From Pseudarthrobacter sp. NIBRBAC000502772 (GTDB lineage: Bacteria > Actinomycetota > Actinomycetes > Actinomycetales > Micrococcaceae): a stretch of 64,000 nucleotides of DNA. This document shows positions 24,600 through 33,640 of this stretch, piece after piece. The notes below the pieces were generated by a model. That model did no database searches. It was not told the origin of the DNA and worked only from the letters and a program-made list of their open reading frames with translations. Numbering within the stretch: the stretch's first letter is position 1; each line of letters begins with the position of its first letter. Location: positions 3,968,001 through 4,032,000 of the forward strand of contig NZ_CP041188.1 in the NCBI RefSeq assembly GCF_006517235.1, given 5' to 3'. The position numbers were made by a program, and so were the translations under genes.

Positions 24600-26312
24600 T
24601 CAGCGCAGCCAGACGGTGCTGTTGGCGCCGAGTTTGCCGTCCACCAGCGGGGCGCTGCTGACCAGGACGGTCCCTGCCGGAAGGTCGACGGCGGTGTCCC
24701 CGAAGTTGGTCACGGACTGCCAGCTACCGGGGCGGCGGAAGTGCAGGACCTCCGGGTTTCCGGTCTCCACCCACTCCAGCTCCTCGCCGGCCTGCAGTTC
24801 GCGGCGCAGCTTCAGGGCAGTGCGGTACAGCTCCAGAGTGGAGTTTTCGCTGCCGTCCTGCGCCTCCACCGCATACTTGCTGAACCAGTCCGGCTGCGGC
24901 AGGTGCGCGCCGCCGTCGCCAAAGCCGAATGAGGTCCCTTCAACCTTCCAGGGCAGGGGCACCCGGCAGCCGTCACGGCCCACCTCAACGCCCCTGTTCC
25001 GGAAGAACGCGGGATCCTGGCGCTCGGAGTCCGGAATCTCCGCCACTTCCTGCAGGCCCAGTTCCTCGCCCTGGTACAGGTAGGCCGAGCCGGGCACAGC
25101 AAGCATCAGCAAGGTGGCGGCGCGGGCACGGCGCTCGCCAAGGTCCACGTCGAGTTCTTCCTTGGGTCCGCCAGCCAGCAGCCAGCCTTTCCCGTCCTGA
25201 CCCTTGGCGTGCTTCTTGCCCTTGGACGCCTTGGGCAGGCCATAGCGCGTGGCATGCCGGACGACGTCGTGGTTGGAGAAAACCCAGGTGGAGGACGCGC
25301 CGGTCGCGGCGGCTTCGGCGAGGTTGCGGGTGATGATTTCGCGGAAATCCTCGGCATCGAAGTCGGCCTGCAGCAGGTCGAAGTTGAAGGCCTGGCCCAG
25401 GCCCTCCGGGCTGGCATAGCGGGCACGGCGGGTAGCGTGCACCCATGCTTCGGCGACGGCGGTGCGGGGCGGGTTGTACTCGTTGAAGACTTCGCGCCAT
25501 TCGAGGTAGATGTCGTGAACGTCGTCCCGGTCCCAGAAGGGGTGCGAACCGTCGTCGAACCCGTCCGTCCCCGAGTTGGCCTCGGTCAGCTCCACCTTGG
25601 AGATGAGCGGCTCGGTGAGGTCCTTGGTGAGGGCATGGGCCACATCCACGCGGAAGCCGTCGACGCCGCGGTCGGACCAGAAGCGCAGGGTCTTGAGGAA
25701 GTCGTCGCGGACCTCCCGGCTGGCCCAGTTCAGGTCCGGCTGCTCCTTGGCGAAGATGTGCATGTACCACTGGCCGGGGGTGCCGTCCGGCTCGGTGATG
25801 CGCTCCCAGGCCGGGCCGCCGAAGACGGAGTCCCAGTCCGACGGCGGGAATTCGCCGTTGGGTCCTTTGCCGTCACGGAAGATGTAGCGCTCCCGCGCGG
25901 CGGAACCCTTCGGCGCGGCGAGCGCCTCTTTGAACCATTCGTGCCGGTTCGAGGAGTGGTTGGGGACGATGTCGGCGATCAGCTTGATGCCGGCGGCGTG
26001 CAGCGCCTTGGCCATCTCGTCGAAGTCCGCCAGCGTGCCCAGCTTGGGGTCCACGTCGCGGTAGTCGTCCACATCGTAGCCGCCGTCGGCCAGGGCCGAC
26101 GGATAGAAAGGGCTGAGCCACACGGCGTCGATCCCCAGCGCCTTCAGGTACGGGACCTTGGCCGTGATGCCCCTGATGTCACCCATGCCGTCACCGTTTG
26201 AATCGGCGAAGCTGCGCGGATAGATCTGGTAGACCGCGGCCTGGCGCCACCAGTTGGGATCGGCCAGACGATCGGAATCGGACAGGGTTGCCAGCGTGGC
26301 AGTGGTGGACAA
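24600..26312 (-). CDS. GH13 alpha-glucosidase
   Basis: A 570-residue GH13 enzyme of the oligo-1,6-glucosidase/alpha-glucosidase group, intracellular (no signal peptide). The catalytic parts are VDGFRVDVAHALTK with the nucleophile Asp, TAVAEAWVHA with the acid/base Glu and VFSNHDVVRH with the third carboxylate; DIVPNHSS is region I. It would hydrolyse short alpha-glucosides after import. It is the last gene of a four-gene uptake operon (binding protein, two permeases, GH13), about 50 bases after the second permease. The family does not tell the exact linkage. Confidence 0.9.
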   Translation of the reverse strand: MSTTATLATLSDSDRLADPNWWRQAAVYQIYPRSFADSNGDGMGDIRGITAKVPYLKALGIDAVWLSPFYPSALADGGYDVDDYRDVDPKLGTLADFDEMAKALHAAGIKLIADIVPNHSSNRHEWFKEALAAPKGSAARERYIFRDGKGPNGEFPPSDWDSVFGGPAWERITEPDGTPGQWYMHIFAKEQPDLNWASREVRDDFLKTLRFWSDRGVDGFRVDVAHALTKDLTEPLISKVELTEANSGTDGFDDGSHPFWDRDDVHDIYLEWREVFNEYNPPRTAVAEAWVHATRRARYASPEGLGQAFNFDLLQADFDAEDFREIITRNLAEAAATGASSTWVFSNHDVVRHATRYGLPKASKGKKHAKGQDGKGWLLAGGPKEELDVDLGERRARAATLLMLAVPGSAYLYQGEELGLQEVAEIPDSERQDPAFFRNRGVEVGRDGCRVPLPWKVEGTSFGFGDGGAHLPQPDWFSKYAVEAQDGSENSTLELYRTALKLRRELQAGEELEWVETGNPEVLHFRRPGSWQSVTNFGDTAVDLPAGTVLVSSAPLVDGKLGANSTVWLR

Positions 26313-26365
26313 AGGATGATCCTTTTCTCTTGTTTGGGTTGTTCTTGCTGGGTGGATAGGTCTGG

Positions 26366-27250
26366 CTATTTAACGGCCCCGCGCATGACTCCGGACAGTA
26401 CCCAACGTTGGGCCAGGATGTAAACCACCAATGTGGGTGCCATGGCCATCAGGTAGGACGCGAACGCGAGGCTGTAGTCCGTATTGAATTCGCCCTGGAA
26501 CAGCATCTGGACCACGGGGAGGGTCTGCAGGGCCGGGTCGGCGATCATCATCTGCGGCAGCAGGAAGTCGTTCCACGAGCCCAGGAAGGCGAAGATGCCC
26601 ACCGTGGCGTTCATGGGGGCCAGCAGCGGGAAGATGATCTTGCGGAATACCTGCCACGTGGTGGCGCCGTCAATCCGGGCCGATTCCTCCAGCTCCACAG
26701 GTATGGACCGGACGAAGGCGATGTACAGCAGCGCGTTGAACGAGATCCCGCCCAGCACGTGCAGGAAGACGACGCCGGCCGGGTTGTCCAGGCCGAGCAA
26801 TGCCGTCTGCTTGATCAGCGGAAGGATGATCACCGGGAACGGAATGAACATGGCGGACAGAAGGTACACAAAGGAGCCGCGGAAGAACCGGTGGTTCCAG
26901 TTCCGCGCGATGGCGTAGGCAACCAGCGAACTGCAGGCCAGCGAGCCCAGGACGCTGAAAACGGTGACGAATGCCGTGGACATAAAGGCCCGGGGGAAGT
27001 TCGTGGCCACGTAGGCAGCGGCGAAGTTCTCCCAGTTCAGCGGGTTCGGCCAGGCAAGCCCTGTACCGGTGCCGATCTGGTCCGGTGACTTCAGCGCCAT
27101 GGCCACGGTGAAGTACAGCGGCAGCAGGACAGTCAGCGAAGCCACCAGCATCAGGGCGGTGAGCCACCAGTTGATCTTGAAGCCTTCGCGGCTGGACGGG
27201 CGTTTTGTGAGGACGCGGGCGCTGCGCTGTGGAAGTAGTGATGCGGTCAT
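26366..27250 (-). CDS. Sugar ABC transporter permease, MalG type
   Basis: A 294-residue CUT1-family inner membrane protein with six helices. The cytoplasmic loop that contacts the ATPase is ELEESARIDGATTWQVFRKIIFPLLAP, a clear EAA motif. Its ATG overlaps the ideal stop of the upstream permease as TAATG, showing that the upstream gene was meant to end there. No ATPase gene is in the operon, as usual for CUT1 systems in actinobacteria that share a distant MsiK-type ATPase. Confidence 0.9.
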   Translation of the reverse strand: MTASLLPQRSARVLTKRPSSREGFKINWWLTALMLVASLTVLLPLYFTVAMALKSPDQIGTGTGLAWPNPLNWENFAAAYVATNFPRAFMSTAFVTVFSVLGSLACSSLVAYAIARNWNHRFFRGSFVYLLSAMFIPFPVIILPLIKQTALLGLDNPAGVVFLHVLGGISFNALLYIAFVRSIPVELEESARIDGATTWQVFRKIIFPLLAPMNATVGIFAFLGSWNDFLLPQMMIADPALQTLPVVQMLFQGEFNTDYSLAFASYLMAMAPTLVVYILAQRWVLSGVMRGAVK

Positions 27251-28187
27251 TAGAGAGATACCCCCGGCGCTGGATGAGGCGCAGCTGGATGACGGAGATC
27301 AGCAAAGTGATCAGGAAGTAGATGACCGCATTGGCCATCTGGTAGGAATAGTCGCCACCCGTGAAGCCGGAGAAGATGCGCATGGCCACTGACTGGGTTG
27401 CCATGCCGGGTCCGCCGCCGGTGAGGCCCACGATGATCTCGTAGGTCCCCAGGAATCCCTTGAACCCGAGGATCACATTGATGACCAGGTACCCGAGGAT
27501 GAGGGGCAGTGTGAGGCTCAGGAACTGGCGGAAGCTGCCGGCACCATCCAGGTCCGCGGCTTCGTAGACCTCCGCCGGGACGCTCTGGAGCCCGGCGAGG
27601 AAGATGATGGTGGCTCCGGGCGCGGCCTGCCATACGGTGACAAGCACAATGGCCAGCCAGGCGAGGTTTTCGTTGGCCAGGATGCTGGTGGCAAGCGGCG
27701 TTAAGCCGAACCGTTCAGCGAGCACCGGCAGGGTGTTGGAGAACAGGTAGTTGAAGACAAACGACACCACCAGGGCTGAGAGCACCATGGGGATGAAGAA
27801 CACGGTGCGGATGCCGGTTCGCCACTTGATTTTCGCATTCAGCCCAAGGGCGATCGCCAGGGCCACGATATTGACCACCACGGTGGTGGTCAGGGCAAAG
27901 ACGAACGTGAAGATGTAGGACTGCAGGATTGCAGGGTCCTTGAAGATGTTGACGTAGTTGGACAGGCCGATGAACTTCCAGTCACCGTAGCCTGCGTAGT
28001 TGGTAAGGCTGAAGAACACACCAACCAGCGCTGGCAGGGTGATGAAGAAGGCGAAAAGTGCGAGGACCGGCACCACCATCCAGTAGTACGTGGGGTCGAT
28101 CCGGCGCTTGGACCGGATGGCGGGCGCACGGGCGGGCTCGTTGTGCGCGGCCGTGGCTGTCTCGGCCGGCAGGGCAGTTGCGGTCAT
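27250..28187 (-). CDS. Sugar ABC transporter permease, MalF type, with frameshifted end
   Basis: A CUT1 permease with six helices and the EAA loop PAEVYEAADLDGAGSFRQFLSL. As read, the frame does not stop where expected: after IQRRG it continues 194 residues (to 26670) through the next permease gene in a wrong frame. Adding one C to the run 27261-27265 gives the ending RRGVSL and a TAA at 27252-27250 that overlaps the next ATG as TAATG, for a normal 312 residues. I therefore mark the end at 27250. The ATG at 28187 has AGGAG five bases upstream; ATG 28214 is an alternative overlapping the binding protein gene. Confidence 0.75.
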
Positions 28188-28213
28188 GGGGGCTCCTGGA
28201 ATCGTAGTGGGCA

Positions 28214-29515
28214 TCAGACCGCTGTCCGCTCGGCGACGCGGCGCCATTCGTCGTCGACCGTGGTCAGGAACTGTTCACCGTTCTTGTTGAAGACGAAGGA
28301 CTGGATGTAGTTGTTCATGGGGACCGACGGCGGGAAGTACGTTCCGGCGCCCTGGTAGTAGCGGCCTTCGGCCACGTGGGCGGCAACACCGCGGAGATGG
28401 GGGTTGCTCACGGCAGGGGCGCCTACCAGCGGAGAGAACGCCGCGTTCTTCTCGTTGTACCTGTTGACCACGGACGGTTCCAGCAGGTAGTTGAGGAACC
28501 TCTCCGCAGCGGCCCTTTTCCGCGTGTTCCGGGTGATGGAGAGGGCCATGTCCACGTTGACGCGCACCTTGGTCTGGTCCGGGTCGTTGGTAACCGGCAG
28601 CGGAAAGGTGCCCAGCTTGATGTCCTTGTTGGCCTGAACCAGCTGGGAGAGCGCCCACGGCCCCTGCAGATACATGGCGGCCTGGCCCTTGCCGAAGGCG
28701 GCATTTCCGTCAGAGTAGTTCTTACTGGCCGCCCCGTTCTGTGAGTAGGACGCAAGCTGCAGGATTTTTGGCAGCGAGGAGCGGTAGTGATTGCTGAATG
28801 ACTCGGGGGCGGACTGCGGGATGTTGGCCCCCTTGGCCATCAGGTCCCGGAAGAATCCCCCGACGTCCAGCATTCCGCCGGTGACGTAGTCGAAGGCACC
28901 CTGGCGGAGGGTCCAGGCGTCCTTGAACGTCCCGTAGATCGGCGTGATGCCTGCTGCCTTGAAGGTCTCACACGCGGCGATGAAGGCGTCCCACGTGGTT
29001 GGAACAGCCACACCGTGGGCTGCGAAGATGTCCCGGTTGTAGATGACCCCGGCCGCAGCAATGGAGAACGGCAGGGCGCTGGTTTCGTTCCCCTTGTATT
29101 GTCCCCACGAACTGATGAGGTCCTGGAACTTCGGATCGACAGTCTTGGCCACGGGAAGGCCGGACAGGTCTGCGAAGATTCCCTTCCGGACGAACTCAGC
29201 CGTTTCGGTCGCGAATCCCCGGGTCACGACGTCGGGCGGATCGTTGCGGACCAGGCCGGGGACGAAGTTGCCCTCATTGAAGTCCTGGATGACCCGGAGA
29301 TCCGGGTTCAGGGCTTCGAAGTCCTTGATCACCTGGTTGAAGTAGCCCACCACCTCGGGCTTGTTCTGCATAAACCGCAGGGTGGTGACGCCGGCCTGCT
29401 GCCCTGCGCCGGCGGCGCAGCCGGTGAGGGGAAGGAAGGCGGCTGCTCCGGCCAGGCCGGCCGCCCGGAACAGCGAGCGCCTGCTGGCCAGTGTTGCGGG
29501 CACGGTGCCGCTCAC
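28214..29515 (-). CDS. Sugar ABC transporter substrate-binding lipoprotein
   Basis: An extracellular solute-binding protein of the CUT1 type, about 433 residues from GTG 29515. It has an SRRSLFR motif, a hydrophobic stretch and a lipobox PLTGC (Cys33), so it should be a lipid-anchored receptor, perhaps Tat-exported. The end overlaps the permease region. The start is uncertain: a strong SD (AAAGGAGCAACA) precedes a GTG at 29586 that is out of frame by one missing base, so the real start may be 29586 with a lost base between. It heads the alpha-glucoside operon opposite the ROK gene. Confidence 0.8.
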   Translation of the reverse strand: MSGTVPATLASRRSLFRAAGLAGAAAFLPLTGCAAGAGQQAGVTTLRFMQNKPEVVGYFNQVIKDFEALNPDLRVIQDFNEGNFVPGLVRNDPPDVVTRGFATETAEFVRKGIFADLSGLPVAKTVDPKFQDLISSWGQYKGNETSALPFSIAAAGVIYNRDIFAAHGVAVPTTWDAFIAACETFKAAGITPIYGTFKDAWTLRQGAFDYVTGGMLDVGGFFRDLMAKGANIPQSAPESFSNHYRSSLPKILQLASYSQNGAASKNYSDGNAAFGKGQAAMYLQGPWALSQLVQANKDIKLGTFPLPVTNDPDQTKVRVNVDMALSITRNTRKRAAAERFLNYLLEPSVVNRYNEKNAAFSPLVGAPAVSNPHLRGVAAHVAEGRYYQGAGTYFPPSVPMNNYIQSFVFNKNGEQFLTTVDDEWRRVAERTAV

Positions 29516-29676
29516 AGGGCGGGAGCCGACGGACGGCAGGGAGAGGACTGTGGTGAAGGCGGGCAGTGCTTCGGGATGCGGTTCACTGTTGCTCCTTTGC
29601 AAAGGCTGAATGAAGGATTTTGAAGACCGGTGGCTCGGCGGCCGTCCGGCCCACCTGGCCAAGCATTGTTTATTTG

Positions 29677-29694
29677 GAATCTAAATTTAGTTTC
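29677..29694. promoter_or_regulatory. Palindromic operator between sugar operon and ROK gene
   Basis: GAATCTAAATTTAGTTTC is symmetric at 16 of 18 positions around a perfect CTAAATTTAG core. It is AT-rich in a GC-rich genome and lies in the divergent region between the binding protein gene and the ROK regulator. Just downstream, TATTAT (29700-29705) looks like the -10 of the ROK gene. ROK repressors bind AT-rich palindromes of this size. Confidence 0.65.
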
Positions 29695-29733
29695 TCAAGT
29701 ATTATGTGGTGCAGAACACAGGGGGTCAACACC

Positions 29734-30936
29734 ATGTCCGAAATTTCCGTCGCAACGCCCCAGTTGCTCAGGCGCGTGAGTGCCGGAGCCGTCCTGGATT
29801 TTCTGCGCGCGTCGCAGGCCGTAACGGTCACCGACGTTATGGAAGCCACCGGACTGACCCGGGCCACGGCCATCTCCGTGTGCGAGGACCTCATGCACCG
29901 AGGCTGGATCCGGGAGCTGGAAAACCAGCGGGCCTTCGGCGGCTACCAGAAAGGCCGGCCGGCACGGCGGTTCGAACTCAACGAACGCGCAGGCTACGTT
30001 CTGGGCATGGACGTGGGTGTCTCCAAGGCCACCGTGGTGGTGTCCGACCTTCGCGGAAAGGCCCTCGGCAGGTCCAGCCAGCCCTTCGCGGAAGCAGACA
30101 TCCCGGCCGAGGAACGCATCGCCGTCATTGACCGCACCGCCATGATGGCCCTCCACAGCGTGGGAGCCTCCCCCGATTCCGTTCTGGCGGTCTGCGCCGG
30201 CATTGCGGCGCCGGTGGACCGTAACGGCGAGGTGCTGGTGACGCAGCACTTCTGGGGACTGTTCGACGTCGGCCTGAAGGCCGCCCTGCGGGACCGGCGG
30301 GGCTGGGCGCTGCTGCTGGAAAACGATGCGAACCTGGCCGCCCTGGGCGACCGCTGGCGGGGCGCCGCTGCCGGCGTGGACGACGTCGTGGTCATCCTCG
30401 CGAGTGAGCGCCTCGGGTCGGGCGTGATCGACGGCGGACGGCTGCTGCACGGCCGCGGCGGAGGCGCCGGCGAGCTTGCCTTCCTCGACAGGCTGGAGGG
30501 AGTGGGAGACACCTACGGAATAGCGTCCCTGGCCAGGAGATGGGCCGCAGAGGCGCTTGCGGGCAAGGCCAAGACGTCGCTCCGGGATCACGCCGCCAAA
30601 GGCGCGGAAGCAGAGCACGTCTTCGCGGCCGCCGCGGACGGCGACGCCGTGGCGCTGAAGATCCTTGAACGGCTGGCCGACAGGATGGCCCGGATCATCG
30701 GGGCCGTCGCCACCATGATCAACCCCGAACTCGTGGTCATTGGCGGGGCCGTGGCGAACTCCGCCGGCGTGCTGCTCGAGCCGATCGCCAGGCACCTGAC
30801 CAAGTACACCGCCACTCCCCCGCGGGTGGCGGTCTCGCCCTTGGGGGATTCAATCGTGACCGTGGGAGCCGTGCGGTGCGCCCTCGACTACGTGGAAAAG
30901 AACACCCTGGACCTGGAGCTCGCGGTTCCGGAGTAG
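29734..30936 (+). CDS. ROK family transcriptional repressor
   Basis: A 400-residue ROK regulator. Residues 1-75 hold a winged helix (AGAVLDFLRASQAVTVTDVMEATGLTRAT in two parts), residues ~90-400 the sugar-kinase-like fold (GMDVGVSKATVVV, LLENDANLAALGD, PELVVIGGAVANS). The zinc-binding CxCGxxGCxE motif of ROK kinases is absent, as in many pure regulators. It is divergent from the alpha-glucoside operon and probably represses it until a sugar binds; the palindrome at 29677-29694 is the candidate site. The ATG has GGGGG at SD distance. Confidence 0.87.
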   Translation: MSEISVATPQLLRRVSAGAVLDFLRASQAVTVTDVMEATGLTRATAISVCEDLMHRGWIRELENQRAFGGYQKGRPARRFELNERAGYVLGMDVGVSKATVVVSDLRGKALGRSSQPFAEADIPAEERIAVIDRTAMMALHSVGASPDSVLAVCAGIAAPVDRNGEVLVTQHFWGLFDVGLKAALRDRRGWALLLENDANLAALGDRWRGAAAGVDDVVVILASERLGSGVIDGGRLLHGRGGGAGELAFLDRLEGVGDTYGIASLARRWAAEALAGKAKTSLRDHAAKGAEAEHVFAAAADGDAVALKILERLADRMARIIGAVATMINPELVVIGGAVANSAGVLLEPIARHLTKYTATPPRVAVSPLGDSIVTVGAVRCALDYVEKNTLDLELAVPE

Positions 30937-30952
30937 GCTTCGTGCTCCAACG

Positions 30953-31017
30953 GCGCGAAGGGACATTTGAGGCCCGGAGCCGCATCGGTTCCAGGGGCCT
31001 CAGCCGTCCCTTCGCGC
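30953..31017. terminator. Two-part hairpin between converging genes
   Basis: GCGCGAAGGGAC (30953-30964) pairs with GTCCCTTCGCGC (31006-31017); inside, GAGGCCC (30969-30975) pairs with GGGCCTC (30995-31001). It lies between the ROK gene and a gene converging on it, so it could terminate both. No T run is present. Confidence 0.6.
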
Positions 31018-31052
31018 TGTGTTATTCCAGCGTCGCGGCCGGTCCCTCTCGG

Positions 31053-31709
31053 CTACGGCTGCGGCTCCAGCGCGGCGGCAATCGGGAGTGTGCCGTCACG
31101 GAATTCGATGGTCCGCCCCGCCGTTTCGGGCAGGTCAAGCACCGCGGCGGCCACACTGGCCGTGTTGCTGCGGGAGGTTGCCCGGCTGCCGTCCGTTCCG
31201 GGGTCCACTTCGATGAGTCCTGTTCCCGGCTGGTCCGTCAGCGTCCCCGGACCCAGGATGGTCCAGGCCAGTGAGGTGCCGCGCAGGTACTCATCCGCCG
31301 CTGCTTTGGCGTCCGCGTAGGCAAAGAAGCTGTTCTCGGCCGGAACGCCATGGTCCGGCCCCGCGCCCAGGTAGGACACCATCACATAACGCCCGACGCC
31401 GGCCTCCGCCGCCGCGTCCATCGACCGGATGGCCGCGTCACGGTCCACCGCATAGGTGCGTTCCGGGCTTCCTCCCCCGGCCCCGGCGGACCAGACCACG
31501 GCGTCATGGCCCCTGAGGGCGTCGGCGATTGCGGCCGTCGTCGAATTTTCAACGTCCAGGACCGACGGCGTAGCGCCGGTAGCCGCGACGTCTGCGGCAT
31601 GGTCCGGGTTGCGGATGATCGACGTGACCCTGTGACCTTCGGTTGTAAGAAGCGTGGACAGGTGGAGGGCCACTTTGCCGTGGCCGCCAATGATAACGAT
31701 GCTGGTCAT
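31053..31709 (-). CDS. NAD(P)-binding NmrA/SDR-like oxidoreductase
   Basis: A 218-residue atypical short-chain dehydrogenase. The Rossmann motif is IVIIGGHGKVALHLSTLL (residues 4-21), followed by VWSAGAGGG and the YADAKAAADEYLRG stretch holding the Tyr-x3-Lys-like pair. It resembles YwnB/NmrA-type proteins with unknown substrates. ATG 31709 is chosen on the motif position. A gene for a DHFR-like reductase lies 16 bases upstream, so the two may be co-transcribed. Confidence 0.8.
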   Translation of the reverse strand: MTSIVIIGGHGKVALHLSTLLTTEGHRVTSIIRNPDHAADVAATGATPSVLDVENSTTAAIADALRGHDAVVWSAGAGGGSPERTYAVDRDAAIRSMDAAAEAGVGRYVMVSYLGAGPDHGVPAENSFFAYADAKAAADEYLRGTSLAWTILGPGTLTDQPGTGLIEVDPGTDGSRATSRSNTASVAAAVLDLPETAGRTIEFRDGTLPIAAALEPQP

Positions 31710-31725
31710 GCCCCCATTCTGCCCC

Positions 31726-32283
31726 TTATGCCTGTGTGCGGTAGCGGAGGTAGACCACGCCGTTTCCAAAGGTGTGCTCTTCGAGGAGTTCCAGCCGCAG
31801 GCCCTGCCCGTCCGGCAGGAAGCGAAGGCCTCCTCCCACGGCCACCGGATTGAGGAACACGCGGCATTCCTCCACCAGCCCGGCCCGGAGCGCGGCAGCG
31901 GCCAGCGTGGGGCCGCTGATGCTGATGTGCGCGTCCGTGGCGTTCCTGAGGTCCCGGACGGCGTCGGGAACAAAGGTCCGCTCGATCCTGGTTTTGGCCG
32001 TGGATGCGGCGGTGAGGGTGGTGGAGTAGACAACTTTGTCTGCCTCTTGCCAGATCCGCGCGAAGTCCCGGATGTAGTCCGGCTGATCGGGGGTATCGAA
32101 GGTTTCCCACGCAGCCATGACCTGGTACATGCGGCGGCCGAAAAGGTAGGTGCCCACATCGCGTTCGAGATCATTGACGAACGTATGGACTTCCTCGTCC
32201 GGCTCGCTCCAGCTGAAGTTGCCGTTGCGGTCCGCGACGTAGCCGTCCAGGGACATGATGCCTGAGTAGATGAGCTGGCCCAT
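31726..32283 (-). CDS. DHFR/RibD-type reductase
   Basis: A 185-residue protein of the RibD C-terminal/dihydrofolate reductase-like family (IYSGIMSLDGYVADRNG at the N terminus, GRRMYQ, ISGPTLAAAALRAGLVEE, VGGGLRFLP). It lacks features of true folA enzymes and, unlike the folA at 8458, is not linked to thyA. Such proteins are common in actinobacteria and their substrates are mostly unknown. ATG 32283 is chosen on homology to the family start. Confidence 0.82.
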   Translation of the reverse strand: MGQLIYSGIMSLDGYVADRNGNFSWSEPDEEVHTFVNDLERDVGTYLFGRRMYQVMAAWETFDTPDQPDYIRDFARIWQEADKVVYSTTLTAASTAKTRIERTFVPDAVRDLRNATDAHISISGPTLAAAALRAGLVEECRVFLNPVAVGGGLRFLPDGQGLRLELLEEHTFGNGVVYLRYRTQA

Positions 32284-32328
32284 CCGCCCATTGTGCCGCC
32301 GTCGCCCGCCGGTGGATAGGCGCACCCT

Positions 32329-33111
32329 TCATTTGATGGTGAACTGCTGCGCCATGGTCCAGAGGTTGGTGGTGGTCCAGTAGATCAGGACGCCGATTGG
32401 GAAGAGTACGCCGCCCACACCGAAGACGAACGGCAAGATGTACATGATCACCTTCTGCTGGCGCGCGAGCGGATTGTCTGCGGCATCGTCAGGCACGGTC
32501 CGGGCCACGATCCGTCGTTGCGTGATGAACTGCGCGGCCGTCATGGCCAGGATCATAACGATAGTCAGTACCAGGACCGCCGCTGGGTCGCCACCACTGC
32601 CGTGCAGCACGGACGCTGACAGCGGGGCGCCGAAAATGCTTGAGTCGTCGAACTGCACAGCCTGTTCGTGGGTCATCGCTCCGATGCCGTGGGCTTCCCT
32701 GGCTGCGGCTGGGATGCCGGAGAGTACTTGGAAGAGCGCGAAGAAGAACGGCACCTGGATGAGCATCGGCAGGCAGGCGGACAGCGGATTGGTCCCGTGT
32801 TCCTTGTAGAGGGCCATCTGTTCCTGTGCCATGGCCTGCCGGGACAGCTGATCGGTCTTGCCCTTGTACTTTTCCTGCAGCCTCTTCAGGTCCGGCTGCA
32901 GGAGCCGCATCCGGCGCTGGGCCTTGACCTGCTGCAGGAACACCGGAATCAGGGCGGCACGGATGATCAGCACCAGGCCGATGATGGACACAGTCCACGT
33001 CCAGCCGCTGGCCGCAGGCATCCCCATGCTGCTCAGGACGTCATGGATTCCGACCATGACGGCGGATACAAGCCAATTGAACGGACCCATGATGGTTCCG
33101 AAGAAGTCCAC
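32329..33111 (-). CDS. YidC/Oxa1-type membrane insertase, second type
   Basis: A 260-residue YidC-like insertase with about five membrane helices, the family loop KAQRRMRLLQPDLKRLQEKYKG in two parts, and LPMLIQVPFFFALFQVLSG. It stands alone, not in the usual rpmH-rnpA-yidC-jag cluster, so the genome probably has another copy. The reading starts with GTG at 33111. Its position just before the low-GC island may be chance. Its clients cannot be predicted. Confidence 0.85.
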   Translation of the reverse strand: MDFFGTIMGPFNWLVSAVMVGIHDVLSSMGMPAASGWTWTVSIIGLVLIIRAALIPVFLQQVKAQRRMRLLQPDLKRLQEKYKGKTDQLSRQAMAQEQMALYKEHGTNPLSACLPMLIQVPFFFALFQVLSGIPAAAREAHGIGAMTHEQAVQFDDSSIFGAPLSASVLHGSGGDPAAVLVLTIVMILAMTAAQFITQRRIVARTVPDDAADNPLARQQKVIMYILPFVFGVGGVLFPIGVLIYWTTTNLWTMAQQFTIK

Positions 33112-33640
33112 AACAATCCCCCATCGCCACGTGCAGCAAAGCTACGGCGAAAAGGAGCACTTGTCACGGCCTCGCGCCGCCGCAAACACACGGTCCTGCG
33201 GGGTTTTTGGGATCGGAACTGTTCGCGACCTCCGGGACATGGTCGCGTCCCTGAATTGTAGACGCCCGTCTACGGGTACCAACGTTGTCAGGACGATGAC
33301 CTGCGGCCTCTCACCGAATGTCAGAGCATCGGGATAGAGGCCAGAGATTTCCGACCGCCTGAGGCCTGTTGTGCCGGCGAAAGGATCAGAAGTCTGTACA
33401 CGTCGTGGGCTGCGTCCACCATTTGCAGCTTGTTCGGCGAATGCCGGGAGCTGTGCAACCGTCCGCGCGGCGGGATTCCTGATGGACTTGAAACTAGGGA
33501 AAGCCCTCTATGTCGTTCAGTAAACCATTACTCCATCGTTTTGACTAACTCATCGACGCTAGCTACGCTCATGCGGGGGTGCCGGTTAAAGGAGGGAATA
33601 AACTTTCCGCCGGCTCGCTCAAATAAGGGGGAAAATCTAA
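33112..33640. other. Intergenic region at the left edge of the low-GC island
   Basis: About 530 bases without a supported gene. The first ~150 are the upstream region of the yidC-like gene. From about 33480 the base composition becomes AT-richer, marking the island. A promoter (33541-33569) and SD-like AAAGGAGGG (near 33586) precede the peptide gene; the latter has no start codon at a proper distance. I see no tRNA-derived att copy or integrase remnant. Confidence 0.6.
33541..33569 (+). promoter_or_regulatory. Promoter of the peptide/ABC/protease operon
   Basis: TTGACT (33541-33546) and TACGCT (33564-33569) are 17 bases apart. The leader to the ATG at 33641 would be about 65 bases and contains an AAAGGAGGG purine run and a second one (AAGGGGG) before the start codon. 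Confidence 0.5.

Noticed and set aside
26670..28247. A single 525-residue permease frame
   Set aside because: Only the first ~310 residues look like a CUT1 permease; the rest is the next permease gene read in a wrong frame. One missing base near 27261-27265 explains it.
31710..32291. N-terminal extension of the NmrA-like gene through the DHFR-like gene
   Set aside because: The extension is an out-of-frame reading of the neighbouring gene; the Rossmann motif begins right after ATG 31709.
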